From contig OY763072.1 of the NCBI GenBank assembly GCA_963666865.1, positions 4,278,001 to 4,342,000 on the forward strand: DNA of 64,000 nucleotides, written 5' to 3'. The notes below the pieces were generated by a model, which made no database searches, was not told where the DNA came from, and was given only the letters and a program-made list of their open reading frames with translations. Below are positions 15,995-25,008 of this stretch, piece after piece. Source of the stretch: Bin87 sp963666865 (GTDB lineage Bacteria > Chloroflexota > Dehalococcoidia > Lucifugimonadales > UBA3495). How positions within the stretch are numbered: position 1 is the stretch's first letter; each line of letters begins with the position of its first letter. Both the position numbers and the translations under genes were made by a program.

Positions 15995-18660
15995 ATGACC
16001 GCCTCCGCCGCCGGCGGCCGGCTCACCCCGGTGCGCCGCCAGTATCTCACCATCAAGCACTCTTACCCGGACGCCGTGGTGCTGTTCCGCATGGGGGATT
16101 TCTACGAGTGCTTTGACGACGACGCGCACACCCTGGCGTCGGCGCTGGAAATCGCCCTCACCTCCCGCACCATGGGCAAGGACACCCGGGTGCCCCTGGC
16201 CGGCGTACCCGCGGTGTCGCTGGACGCCAACCTGGCTCGCCTCATCAAGCAGGGCTACAAGGTAGCCATCTGCGAACAACTCAGCGATCCCGCCGCCTCA
16301 AAGGGGTTGGTGGAACGCGGCGTCGTCCGCGTGGTCACCCCCGGCACGGTGCTGGAAGCCGCCCTGCTGGACAATCGCGCCAACAACTACCTGGCCGCCG
16401 TGTATCGGGACGACGAGCAGGCCGGCCTGGCCTACGTTGACGTCACCACCGGCGAGTTTGCCGTCTCCCAAATCCCCAACGACCGTCTGCCGCTGGAACT
16501 GGCCCGGTTGCAACCCTCGGAATTGCTGACGCCGGACGGCGAAACCCGGCCGGACTTCACCGGCGCTGATGGCAACTCGATCCCGACGACCGCCCTGGAC
16601 GCCGCCGCGTTCAACCCGGACGTGGCCCGCCGCGCCTTGCTGGATTACTACGGCGTAATATCCCTGGAAGCCTACGGTTTGGAATCCAACGGCGCGATGA
16701 CCCTGCCCCTGGCGGCGCGGGCCGCCGGCGCCATCCTCGACTACCTGCGCTACACCTGGCAGGGCGAGCGGCCCACGCTGGCATCCCCGACGGTGTACAA
16801 CACCGCGTCCTACATGACGCTGGATCCCCAGACCAGGCGCAACCTGGAGCTGTTCACCGCCGGCCGGTGGGACAGCCAGGACCTGTCGCTGCTGTCGGCC
16901 CTGGACGATACCAAAACCCCCATGGGCGCGCGCCTGCTGCGCCGCTGGCTGGGACAACCGCTGCTGGATTTGGAACGGCTGGGACGCCGCCTGGACGCCG
17001 TCCAGTTTTTCCACGACGACGCATTCCGGCGCAGTGACGCCGCCGCCACGCTGTCTGCAATTTCCGACCTGGAACGCATCCTGACCCGTATCCAGACGCA
17101 GAGTGCGCCGCCCCGGGATCTGCTGGCCCTGCGGCAGAGCGTGGACGCCGCAACGCGGCTGGGTGAGGCGCTGTCCGGCGAGGGCAGCGGGCCGGTGGCC
17201 TGGCTGGCCGACCGATTGCGTCCATTGCCCGACGTAACGACGCTTATCGACCAGGCCATCGACCCGGAACCATCCGGGGCGGTGGGCGAGGGCCGCGTCA
17301 TACGCGCCGGCTTTTCGCCCGAGTTGGACCGCATCCGCACCCTGGCCAGCGACGCTCGCGGTTTCATCGCCGGCTTGGAGGCGGAGGAACGGGAGCATAC
17401 CGGCATCCGCAACCTGAAAGTCGGCTTCAACCAGGTCTTCGGCTACTACATTGAGGTCAGCAAGGCCAACACAGAATCCGTGCCGCAACATTACCAACGC
17501 CGGCAGACTCTGGTGCACGCGGAGCGGTACATCACCCCCGAACTTAAGGAGTACGAGAGCCAGGTTCTGGAAGCTCGCGAGCGGCTGGAGGATTTGGAGC
17601 GCACGCTGTACCGGCAGGTCTGCGCCCAGATCGCCGACCACGGTCCGGCGATTTCCAGGCTGGCCGCCGCCGTCGCCCGTGCTGACGTATTTGCCGGGCT
17701 GGCCGACGTCGCCGTCCGGCATGGCTACGTCCGCCCGGAACTCAACGATGGCCCCGCCATCCGCATCGCCGACGGACGGCATCCGGTGGTGGAGCGAGTG
17801 AACGGGCCCCTGACCAATCACGGTGGTTCCTTCGTTCCCAACGACGCCGCGCTGGATGCCCAGGACGCCCAGATCATGCTCATCACCGGCCCCAACATGG
17901 CCGGCAAGTCCACCTATATCCGGCAGGTGGCCATCATTGTCCTGATGGCCCAGGTGGGCAGCTTCGTGCCGGCCGCTTCGGCCAGCATCGGCCTGGTTGA
18001 CCGCATCTTCACCCGCGTCGGCCTGCAGGACGACCTGGCCACCGGGCAATCGACCTTCATGGTGGAGATGGTGGAGACCGCCGCGATCCTGAACCAGGCC
18101 ACCTGGCGGTCGCTGGTCGTCCTGGACGAGATCGGCCGGGGCACCAGCACCTACGACGGCCTGTCCATCGCCCGCGCGGTGGTGGAGCACCTGCACAACA
18201 ACCGCGCCTGGGCTGCAAGACGCTCTTCGCCACGCACTACCACGAGCTGACCGAGCTGGCCGCCACGCTGCCCGGGGTGCGCAACTACCGGGTCGCCGTG
18301 TCTGAAGAGGAGGGCCGGATCGCTTTTTTGCGCCGCATCGTTCCCGGCGGGGCGGATCGCTCCTACGGCGTCCACGTCGCCATGCTGGCCGGTATGCCGC
18401 CGTCGGTGGTCAGCCGCGCCCAGGAACTGCTCACCGGCCTGGAGCAGGACCGGGCTGCCGGCGATGGGCCGAACCACCGCAAACGTCGCCGCGACGACGC
18501 ATCTCCCCAGCTGGCCCTGCCGCTGTTCTCCCCCGCCAGCGACCGGCTCACCGAGTTGCTGCTGGAAATGGATGTCGCCAACCTGACCCCGCTGGAAGCC
18601 ATCAACAAGCTGTACGAACTACAGGAGCGGGCCCGGGATGGTGGGCATGGCGGAACATAG
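15995..18660 (+). CDS. mutS: DNA mismatch repair protein MutS, with a frameshift near 18207
   Basis: The first frame runs from 15995 to 18250 and covers the mismatch-binding, connector, lever/clamp and most of the ATPase domain. It includes the Walker A motif GPNMAGKSTYIRQ, the VLDEIGRGTSTYDGLS block and the start of the EHLHNN helix. The expected continuation (LGCKTLFATHYHEL) is found in another frame, starting at about 18208 and ending at 18660. One base appears to be missing in the stretch CGCGCCTG (18203-18210). Restored length is about 888 residues, normal for MutS. Either the strain has lost MutS, or the assembly has an indel; the second half is well conserved, which favours an error or a very recent change. 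mutL is 1.8 kb downstream. Confidence 0.9.
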
Positions 18661-18803
18661 CCGCGGGAGTTATGGCAACGCCAGGGTCAGAAAGCCGACA
18701 TTACACAGAATTTACATTCCCCCCACTTATGTTATAGGCAACCGGGGGTATAAAATGTCCTTCACTATCATCGCCGGCCAACGCAATTCGTCAGGAGATT
18801 GAG

Positions 18804-19166
18804 ATGAGCGCTACGGCAACAATGTATTGGTGGCCCCGTTGAAGCAGCTGTCGTAAAGTGCGGGAGTTGCTCGTGCAAAAGGGCTACACGGTGGAAGAAA
18901 GGGACTACTTCAAAGATCCCTTCACCGAAACGGAACTGCGAGATCTGGTGGCCGAGGTCGGCGAGCCGGGGGTCAGCTCCGTATTCGCGGCCCGCAGCCC
19001 ATCGCTGAAGAAGATGGGCCTGACCGCTGCCGAACTGTCCGACGACCGTAAGGTCTCCCTGATGCTGGAAGAGCCGCGCCTGGTGCGCCGGCCCATCGTA
19101 CGCCTGGGCGACCGCCTCATCATCGGCGCCAGCATGAAGGCCATCACCGAAGCCATCGACGCCTGA
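18804..19166 (+). CDS. ArsC/Spx-family thioredoxin-fold protein, candidate selenoprotein (UGA at 18840)
   Basis: Read through TGA at 18840-18842, the frame gives 120 residues, the usual size of ArsC/Spx proteins. The N-terminal strand and active-site loop read MYWWPR-U-SSCRKVREL, so the UGA occupies the first cysteine of the CxxC motif (residues 13-16). The later family segments are intact: DYFKDPFTETELRDLV, and PRLVRRPIVRLGDRLIIG, whose arginines bind the oxyanion in ArsC. An AGGAG ribosome-binding site precedes the ATG at 18804. A conventional start at 18858 would delete the active site. Likely role: reductase of arsenate-like or disulfide substrates with a selenocysteine nucleophile. ArsC-like selenoproteins are known from metagenomes. 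The Sec reading here is inferred. Confidence 0.8.
18859..18877 (+). promoter_or_regulatory. Possible bacterial SECIS hairpin of the ArsC-like gene
   Basis: UGCGGGAG (18859-18866) can pair with CUCGUGCA (18870-18877) around the loop UUG. It has seven pairs, including one G-U, and one G-G mismatch. The loop begins about 24 bases after the UGA. An alternative hairpin pairs AGCAGC (18843-18848) with GUUGCU (18866-18871). Both were drawn by eye, without energies. Confidence 0.4.
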
Positions 19167-19213
19167 TCCATACCAGACCAACCGACCAATCGCCCCGGGA
19201 CGACTAACCGATT

Positions 19214-19651
19214 ATGAAAATCTTTTTTGACGTTGACTACACGATCCTGGGGCTGGACGACACGCTGCGCCCGGGCACGGTGGACACCTTCCAAAAACTG
19301 CTGGACGACGGGCACGAAATCTATATCTGGTCGGGAATGGGCGAACGGTGGGAGGTTATTGAAAAGCACGATTTGCATCGGTTCGTATCGGGGGTGTACG
19401 AAAAACCCACGCACCACTATCAGGAACGTCTCGCCGAGCTGAAAATCCCGGTGGCGCCGGAGTTCGTGATCGACGACTATCCGGAAATCGTTGCGGAGTT
19501 CGGCGGCGTCTGGGTGCCGCCCTACTTCTTCTCCCGCAGCGTTGACCACGAGATGGCCCGCATCTACCGCATCATCTGTGACTTCCTGGAAACCGGCGGC
19601 TCCGAGGACCGCCAGTACCGCGCCAAGGGCACCAAGATACCGTTGTTCTAG
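19214..19651 (+). CDS. HAD-like hydrolase (small)
   Basis: The 145-residue protein begins with MKIFFDVDYTILG, a HAD DxDxT nucleophile motif. It continues with a segment typical of HAD motif II (HEIYIWSGMG) and the closing acidic motif FVIDDYPEIVAEFGG. No cap domain is visible. The substrate is unknown. It follows the ArsC-like gene by 47 bases on the same strand and may be in its operon. Confidence 0.68.
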   Translation: MKIFFDVDYTILGLDDTLRPGTVDTFQKLLDDGHEIYIWSGMGERWEVIEKHDLHRFVSGVYEKPTHHYQERLAELKIPVAPEFVIDDYPEIVAEFGGVWVPPYFFSRSVDHEMARIYRIICDFLETGGSEDRQYRAKGTKIPLF

Positions 19652-19705
19652 CCGGCCTGAATTTGGAGGGCTACGTGATAGACTGGAACCATCAGGAGGC
19701 GACTC

Positions 19706-20209
19706 ATGGACCCCATGGATTTGCTGGCGTTCAAGGTTGTTATTGAGCCGGATGAAGACCTTTGGCAATCTTACTACCCAGCGTGGGAGCATCTGGGGGC
19801 CGCGACATTCGGGAACACGCCAGAGGAGGCCGCCGCTAACATCAAGGAAGTCCTGGAGATGATTGTCGAAGGAATCGAAGATGGCGATATTGAATGGCCC
19901 ATCGAACCGTGCGCCGGTTGGGAGTTCAGCAAGCCAAGTATCCAGGACGCGCCGGAGTTCATCCAGGTCAAATGCGCTCCAGAATACCCCGACGCGATAG
20001 CCTCACACGGCGGCTTGCCTGTGGACGGCCTCCCCGTCGTTGATCCTGATGGCTTCTATCGGCTGATATACATAGCTATGGACGACGTCCTGGCTTCAAT
20101 ATATGCCCAGCGAACCTTGAGGAAAACCCGCACCGGTGGCCTGGTCTCCCGGATATTTGTGCCTGAGGCCAAGAACACGCCAGTTGAGCAGGAGCTGCGA
20201 ATCCGATAG
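19706..20209 (+). CDS. HicB-like antitoxin
   Basis: The 167-residue protein has an N-terminal partial RNase-H-like HicB domain: a short strand FKVVIEPDEDLWQSYYPAW, then FGNTPEEAAANIKEVLEMIVEGI. A longer C-terminal part follows. The next gene is HicA-like and starts 25 bases downstream, which supports a toxin-antitoxin pair; the order antitoxin then toxin is one of the two known arrangements. The first ATG (19706) is used; a second lies nine bases later. Confidence 0.62.
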   Translation: MDPMDLLAFKVVIEPDEDLWQSYYPAWEHLGAATFGNTPEEAAANIKEVLEMIVEGIEDGDIEWPIEPCAGWEFSKPSIQDAPEFIQVKCAPEYPDAIASHGGLPVDGLPVVDPDGFYRLIYIAMDDVLASIYAQRTLRKTRTGGLVSRIFVPEAKNTPVEQELRIR

Positions 20210-20234
20210 CCGTGACGAGCAAATCCATGTTTCT

Positions 20235-20492
20235 ATGCCTATAAACTACCAACAGGTCAGAAACATAACCGCCCGCGAGATTGAGAGCGCACTATTCCGG
20301 GACGGTTTCGTGCCTGTCCGCAGAGGTCGCGGTCATCGCCAATATCGTCACGATGCCACCAACCGCAATGTTATGCTGGCTTGGCACGGTCAGGGGCAAA
20401 CCCTCAGTTTGGGAACGCTGCGCCGCATCATCGAAAGGCAGGCTCGCTGGACCGAAGCTGATCTCATCCGCCTCGGCCTCATCCGCAACTGA
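20235..20492 (+). CDS. HicA-like mRNA interferase toxin
   Basis: The 85-residue double-stranded-RNA-binding-like protein has the HicA pattern: TAREIESALFRDGFVPVRRGRGHRQYRH with the catalytic histidine in the GxxHxxY region, then LGTLRRIIERQARWTEADLI. It is expected to cleave mRNA and to be held inactive by the HicB-like product encoded just upstream. It ends six bases before mutL, so the pair sits inside the mutS-mutL interval. Confidence 0.7.
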   Translation: MPINYQQVRNITAREIESALFRDGFVPVRRGRGHRQYRHDATNRNVMLAWHGQGQTLSLGTLRRIIERQARWTEADLIRLGLIRN

Positions 20493-20498
20493 CCGCCT

Positions 20499-22250
20499 AT
20501 GACCATCCAGCAACTCCCTCCCCACGTCGCCGCACAGATTGCTGCTGGCGAGGTGATCGAGCGTCCCGCCTCGGTGGTCAAGGAACTGGTTGAAAACTCC
20601 CTGGACGCCGGGGCTGCCCGTATCGACGTCGCCATCCGCGAGGGCGGCGTGGCCGAAATCAGGGTGACCGACGACGGCTGCGGCATTCCCACCGGCGAGT
20701 TGGCCCTGGCTTTTCGCCACCACGCCACCAGCAAGCTGGCCACCGTGGCCGACCTGCAATCCGTAGCCACGCTGGGCTTTCGCGGCGAGGCCCTGCCCAG
20801 CATCGCCGCCGTGGCGCGGGTCACCTGTACCACGCGGACGAGGGATTCCGACGCTGGCGCGCGTATTGAGTTTCGTTACGGCGCGGCCGTGGCTGAACGC
20901 AGCGTCGGCTGCCCGGTGGGCGCCACCGTGCAGGTGGTGGAGCTATTCGGCAACCTGCCGGCCCGCCGCCGGTTCCTGCGCTCCCCGGCCGCCGAGACCG
21001 CCCGCATTCAGGAAGTCGTGACCCGTTACGCCCTGGCCAATCCCGGCGTCCGTTTCGCCCTCAACGTGGACGGGCGGGAAACGATGAACACCGCCGGCAG
21101 CGGCCGGCTGCAGGAGGCCATCCTGTCGATTTACGGAGCCGACGTTGCCGGCCGGATGTTGCCCGTAAGCCTTATCGACGGCGACGTATCGGTAAGCGGG
21201 TACGCCAGCGCGCCCGACCTGAGCCGGCACAACCGCTCCTACATCACCCTGCTGGTCAACCACCGCTGGGTTTATGACCGCTCCATCGCCTACGCCATTG
21301 AGCAGGCGTACCGGGGGACGCTGCCCGACCGCCGCTATCCTATCGCCGTAATTGACGTCGCCATTCCGCCGGAGCAGGTGGACGTCAACTCTCACCCCAG
21401 CAAGCGGGAGGTGCGCTTCCGCAACGAAAACCGCCTGTTTTCCGTCGTGCAGCGGGCCGTGCGGGATGCGCTGGTGGCCCACGCTCCGGTGCGCCAGGTC
21501 ACCCGTTCCTTCACTCCCTCCGGCAATCCCGCTGTCGCAGAGGCATCTCCCCCGGCCGCGCCAGCGCTTCGTGTCCCGGCGTCCTATGCCGGCAGCGCTG
21601 CTCCGCCGCGGGAACTTCTGACGCTGCCCACCACATCCCTTGCGCCCACCGGCGGCTCGCTGCGGGAGGTGCTGGCCGACCTGCGGGTGGTGGGCCAGAT
21701 TCGCAAGACCTACGTGGTGGCGGAAGGCCCTGCCGGGATGTACCTCATCGACCAGCACGCCGCCCACGAGTGCGTGGTGTACGACCAGTTGCGCAAGCGG
21801 GCCGGGCAGCGGGAACGCGCCGCGCAGCCCCTGCTGGCCCCATTGCCGGCGGAGCTGTCCACATCCCAGACCGCCACGCTGGAAGAATACGCTGGACTAT
21901 TGGCGGAATACGGTTTCCAGCTGGAACCCTTTGGCGACAACGCCTGGCTGGTCCGGGCTGTGCCTGCCACGCTGGCCGCCCGGGGCAACACCGACCCGGC
22001 TGCCACGCTCACCGACCTGCTGGACGCCGTGGCCGTTGAGCAGGTAGTGATGGAGCGGGAGGACGCCCTGGTCGCCACCATCGCCTGCCACGGCTCGGTC
22101 CGTGCCGGCATGACTCTGGCCCACGACGAAATGGACGCGCTGCTGCGCCAACTGGAGACCACCGACAACCCCCACAACTGCCCCCACGGGAGGCCGACGG
22201 TGGTGCATTTCACCGAGTACCAGCTGGAACGGGAATTCAACCGGCGATAG
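20499..22250 (+). CDS. mutL: DNA mismatch repair protein MutL
   Basis: The 583-residue protein has the GHKL ATPase motifs AAGEVIERPASVVKELVENS (ATP lid and Mg-binding Glu/Asn), DDGCGI and GFRGEALPSI, followed by the transducer domain. Its C-terminal dimerisation domain has ACHGSVRAG and CPHGRPT. It couples mismatch recognition by MutS to strand incision. The endonuclease-type motif DQHAAHE lies at the start of the C-terminal domain (DQHAAHECV), with the E and H residues typical of MutL nucleases. Confidence 0.93.
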   Translation: MTIQQLPPHVAAQIAAGEVIERPASVVKELVENSLDAGAARIDVAIREGGVAEIRVTDDGCGIPTGELALAFRHHATSKLATVADLQSVATLGFRGEALPSIAAVARVTCTTRTRDSDAGARIEFRYGAAVAERSVGCPVGATVQVVELFGNLPARRRFLRSPAAETARIQEVVTRYALANPGVRFALNVDGRETMNTAGSGRLQEAILSIYGADVAGRMLPVSLIDGDVSVSGYASAPDLSRHNRSYITLLVNHRWVYDRSIAYAIEQAYRGTLPDRRYPIAVIDVAIPPEQVDVNSHPSKREVRFRNENRLFSVVQRAVRDALVAHAPVRQVTRSFTPSGNPAVAEASPPAAPALRVPASYAGSAAPPRELLTLPTTSLAPTGGSLREVLADLRVVGQIRKTYVVAEGPAGMYLIDQHAAHECVVYDQLRKRAGQRERAAQPLLAPLPAELSTSQTATLEEYAGLLAEYGFQLEPFGDNAWLVRAVPATLAARGNTDPAATLTDLLDAVAVEQVVMEREDALVATIACHGSVRAGMTLAHDEMDALLRQLETTDNPHNCPHGRPTVVHFTEYQLEREFNRR

Positions 22251-22268
22251 CATCCCCATTAACGACGC

Positions 22269-22293
22269 GGGGGCAACCACGAGGGTTGCCCCT
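22269..22293. repeat. Intergenic palindrome after mutL
   Basis: GGGGGCAACC and GGTTGCCCCT are separated by a five-base loop (ACGAG), 18 bases after the mutL stop. Its position and GGGGC edges match the palindromes found after several other genes here. Confidence 0.7.
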
Positions 22294-22317
22294 ACATTTG
22301 CGCCGATTGGCGTCCGG

Positions 22318-22545
22318 TTACCGTCGCGGGTCGGTGCGCGGGTCCTGGGCCGGATGGAACATGGATCCGGGGCCGGGGAACTCATTCATGGCTTCCGCGG
22401 CTCTGCCCCGGCGTCCGAAGGGCAGCATACTCGCCACAACCGCCGCGCCGGCGATGCCAATCCCCAGCACGCCCAGAAAGCGGCGGCGGGAAGTCCCGTT
22501 GGTGGAATCACGGTTTTCAATCTGAGCAGGCACGGCTACAAACAA
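22318..22545 (-). CDS. Small protein with twin-arginine-type signal
   Basis: The 75-residue frame contains TSRRRFLGVLGIGIAGAAVV. This is a twin-arginine RRxFL motif followed by one hydrophobic segment, then a proline/glycine-rich tail. It looks like a small exported or membrane-anchored protein. There is no recognised family beyond the signal. The exact start is uncertain. It faces mutL, with the palindrome between them. Confidence 0.5.
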   Translation of the reverse strand: MFVAVPAQIENRDSTNGTSRRRFLGVLGIGIAGAAVVASMLPFGRRGRAAEAMNEFPGPGSMFHPAQDPRTDPRR

Positions 22546-22623
22546 CCCCCGGAAACGAACTTGGAACGCCGGAAAATCCTATCAGCCGCTCCCGGCGGTG
22601 TCAATCGCTACTGCTTCCCCGAT

Positions 22624-22756
22624 CAGGACGATTGCAAAGTCATCTCATAACCCCTTTTCCCGCTCATCCTGAGCTTGTCGAAGGATGCTCGTTGCGGCGG
22701 TGATGGTTCGACAGGCTCACCATGAGCGGATGGAAAAGGACTTTGCAATCGTCCTA
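22624..22756. mobile_element. MITE-like element with 17-bp perfect terminal inverted repeats
   Basis: The left end AGGACGATTGCAAAGTC (22625-22641) and right end GACTTTGCAATCGTCCT (22739-22755) are exact reverse complements. The direct repeat CTTCCCCGAT flanks both sides (22614-22623 and 22757-22766), consistent with a target-site duplication. Inside lie CATCCTGAGCTTGTCGAAGG and GGTTCGACAGGCTCACCATG, two halves of another common dispersed repeat that recurs inside the GMC gene at 56188. There is no coding potential of its own. The region 22546-22840 holds nothing else. Confidence 0.75.
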
Positions 22757-22840
22757 CTTCCCCGATTGCGGGGAGCGCGCTGGCGTGGCAAACTCGACAG
22801 CATCAGCCACCCGCCAAACTCTGCCCACCGCGAGGACACC

Positions 22841-23701
22841 ATGACCCAGCAGCTTCCGCCAGAGGTTATCAACCTCATTGACGCTGCCCTCACCGAGGAC
22901 CAGGCGTTCAACGATCCCACCACCCAAACCCTGATTCCCGGCGAAATCGTCGGCAGCGGCCTCCTTCGCGCCAAGGCCGACGGAGTGCTGGCCGGCGCCG
23001 CCGTCGCCGGCGCCGTGTTCCACCGCGTTGACCCTGATCTGGACGTTGACCTGTTGCTGGACGACGGCGCGGATCTGTCTCCCGGACAGGACATCGCCAG
23101 CGTGCGCGGCTCGGCCGCATCCATCCTGCGGGCCGAGCGCACCGCGCTGAACTTCGTCCAGCGCATGAGCGGCATCGCCACGGCCACCAACCGCTACGTC
23201 CGCGAGGTGGAGGGAACCGCCGCCCGCATCGTTGACACCCGCAAAACCGCTCCGGGCCACCGTTTCCTGGACAAGTACAGCGTCCGCATGGGCGGCGGTT
23301 ACAATCACCGTCTCAACTTGGCCGATGGCATTCTCATCAAAGACAATCACCTGGCCGCCCGCGCTTCCCTGGAAGAACCCCTGGCCGCCGTGGTGCGCCA
23401 CGCCATCGCCCAGGCGTCTCACACCATCCGCGTCGAGGTGGAGGTAGAGTCACTGGAGCAGGTGCGCGAAGCCCTTGACGCCGGCGCCCACATCATCATG
23501 CTGGACAACATGCCGGTGGACATGATGCGGGAGGCGGTGGGCATCATCGCCGGCCGGGCCTCGGTGGAAGCTTCGGGCGGCATCACCATGGACACCGTCC
23601 GCGCCGTGGCCGAAACGGGGGTTGACCTCATCAGCATCGGCGGCCTCACCCACTCCACCGACGCCCTGGACATCTCGCTGGACCTGGAGTTTCCGGGATA
23701 G
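22841..23701 (+). CDS. nadC: Nicotinate-nucleotide pyrophosphorylase (carboxylating)
   Basis: The 286-residue protein has the QPRTase layout: N-terminal open-faced sandwich, ERTALNFVQRMSGIAT, VDTRKTAPGHRFLDKYSVRMGG split by the catalytic Arg/Lys/His residues, then IKDNHL and the barrel end EASGGIT. It converts quinolinate and PRPP to nicotinate mononucleotide in NAD synthesis. The ATG at 22841 gives the normal family start; upstream in-frame codons run into the MITE-like element. nadA and nadB are not in the window. Confidence 0.93.
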   Translation: MTQQLPPEVINLIDAALTEDQAFNDPTTQTLIPGEIVGSGLLRAKADGVLAGAAVAGAVFHRVDPDLDVDLLLDDGADLSPGQDIASVRGSAASILRAERTALNFVQRMSGIATATNRYVREVEGTAARIVDTRKTAPGHRFLDKYSVRMGGGYNHRLNLADGILIKDNHLAARASLEEPLAAVVRHAIAQASHTIRVEVEVESLEQVREALDAGAHIIMLDNMPVDMMREAVGIIAGRASVEASGGITMDTVRAVAETGVDLISIGGLTHSTDALDISLDLEFPG

Positions 23702-23774
23702 CGCCGGCCTTTGTGATACAGTGAAATCGGCGAGGGCGGCGGATGGACGCAAGCCGCTGCCCGGAGGCAGAGCT

Positions 23775-24062
23775 ATGGACTGGCAGGGAATTATCGTAAA
23801 GGTGCCCGGAACCTGCGGCGGACATCCCATCGTCAAGGGGACCAGAATCCCCGTGTGGCTGTTGCTGGAGTTGCAAGCCGACGGCGCCACCGAAGACGAA
23901 CTGTTGCAAAACTACCCAACCCTGTACCGTGAAGGCATCCACGCCGCTAACGCCTACGCCGATGCCCACGGCATGGTCGCCTACGAAGATTGGGGCATGG
24001 AGTTTTGCCCTTACCACAATCCGGACGGAACGCCAAAGTACACCTCGACCAGTTCGGACTGA
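23775..24062 (+). CDS. DUF433 protein, probable antitoxin
   Basis: The 95-residue protein has the DUF433 core GGHPIVKGTRIPVWLLLELQ, followed by a segment around EDELLQNYPTL. It also has a divergent tail with two cysteines. A frame with DUF5615-like residues begins 12 bases after its stop but ends in a REP-like repeat, so again the toxin seems truncated. Confidence 0.7.
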   Translation: MDWQGIIVKVPGTCGGHPIVKGTRIPVWLLLELQADGATEDELLQNYPTLYREGIHAANAYADAHGMVAYEDWGMEFCPYHNPDGTPKYTSTSSD

Positions 24063-24074
24063 TTGATCTTCTTT

Positions 24075-24170
24075 ATGCGTGGTCTGGCTGACGAACATAT
24101 GCCAGGGTTGGCAGTAGCCTTGTTGCGCACCAGCAACTATTCAGATTTGAGATGCCCGTCTGACACCAAA
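24075..24170 (+). pseudogene. 5' remnant of a DUF5615-like toxin gene
   Basis: The frame from the ATG at 24075 reads MRGLADEHMPGLAVALLR. This resembles the first strand and helix of DUF5615 proteins (LxDEN/H..P..A..L) immediately after a DUF433 gene. Similarity ends after about 18 residues, just before the REP-like pair at 24173. The match is short, so the call rests partly on gene order. Confidence 0.4.
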
Positions 24171-24172
24171 AC

Positions 24173-24270
24173 CGTCATACCGGCAAAAGCCGGTATCCAG
24201 GAAGTCCTTGGCCTATTCACGTTTGCCCATGCGAAGGCTTTCTGGATTCCTGCTTTCGCAGGAATGACGG
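24173..24270. repeat. Inverted pair of REP-like elements
   Basis: The left unit CCGTCATACCGGCAAAAGCC continues into GGTATCCAG, and the right unit is CTGGATTCCTGCTTTCGCAG followed by GAATGACGG. Each unit is itself a palindrome with a GAAA/TTTC loop, and the two are inverted around about 45 bases. The same layout recurs at 35129, 35911, 47287, 57098 and 58807. Confidence 0.85.
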
Positions 24271-24386
24271 GTTCCTGACAAGGAAACTCACCAACTCTGA
24301 ATGGTCGCGTGTCTCGCACCCGGCTTGAACACCAACCCCGCCGGCGGTATATTGCCAATCCCATACCCACGCAAGGAGCTTACCCA

Positions 24387-24932
24387 ATGGCCCGTCTCAG
24401 CGACGTTACCCGCGATCAACTCGCCCCTGAACACCAGGAGTTCTTTGACTCCATCGCCAGCAGCCGCGGCAGCGTGCGCGGTCCCTACGGCGTGCTGCTG
24501 CACAGCCCGGACCTGGCCGCCCGCGTCGCCCATACCGGCGCATACGTCCGTTTCGACCTGGACATCTCCGAGGCGCACCGGGAGATCATCATCTGCGCCA
24601 CGGCCCGGGAAATCCGGCAGCAGTACGAGTTCTCCGCCCACGCCCGCCTGGCCCGGCAGGCCGGCGTTTCCGAGGACGTGGTCAGCGCCATCGCCACCGG
24701 CAAAGCCCCTGAGGGTTTGAGCGGTATCGAGGCATCCCTGGTGAAATACGTCCAGGAGTTGTCCCAAAATCACAAGATCAGCGACGAAACCTTCAACGCT
24801 GTCTCCGGCCACTTCGGGATGCAGAAGACGGTGGAAATCACCGCCCTCATCGGTCACTACCTGCTGGTAGGCCAGATCCTCTCCGCCTTCGAGGTTGACC
24901 TGCCCGATGGCGTGCAGCCCGAGATCACCTGA
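24387..24932 (+). CDS. Carboxymuconolactone decarboxylase/AhpD-fold protein without the CxxC
   Basis: The 181-residue helical protein is of the AhpD/CMD fold. The segment REIIICATAREIRQQYEFSAHARLARQAG corresponds to the family's active helix, with the conserved E and H of the proton relay. The two cysteines of peroxidase-type members are absent (YEFSAH in place of CxYC..H). It is therefore more like decarboxylase-type or uncharacterised members. An AGGAG site lies 8 bases before the ATG. Confidence 0.78.
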   Translation: MARLSDVTRDQLAPEHQEFFDSIASSRGSVRGPYGVLLHSPDLAARVAHTGAYVRFDLDISEAHREIIICATAREIRQQYEFSAHARLARQAGVSEDVVSAIATGKAPEGLSGIEASLVKYVQELSQNHKISDETFNAVSGHFGMQKTVEITALIGHYLLVGQILSAFEVDLPDGVQPEIT

Positions 24933-24952
24933 ACCGGAGGCGACTCGTCCGG

Positions 24953-24982
24953 TTGACAGCCGGAACGGGCGAAACATAGAAT
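24953..24982 (+). promoter_or_regulatory. Sigma-70 type promoter of the rplU operon
   Basis: TTGACA (24953-24958) and TAGAAT (24977-24982) are 18 bases apart, about 26 bases before rplU. The same TTGACA-N18-TAGAAT design occurs at 63931-63960. Confidence 0.7.
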
Positions 24983-25008
24983 AGTAGGCCGTTTGGGAGA
25001 TTACCGAA

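Noticed and set aside
3421..18842. Reassignment of UGA to an amino acid across the genome
   Set aside because: Many clear genes in the window end at TGA at the expected family length, and only two frames continue through TGA, both at a catalytic cysteine.
24173..24270. REP-like inverted pairs as CRISPR repeats
   Set aside because: The units are palindromic, occur singly or in inverted pairs, and are dispersed; there is no direct array with regular spacers and no cas gene.
24387..24932. CMD-family gene as an AhpD peroxidase or third selenoprotein
   Set aside because: The positions of both AhpD cysteines hold other residues and no in-frame UGA is present, so neither thiol nor selenol chemistry is supported.
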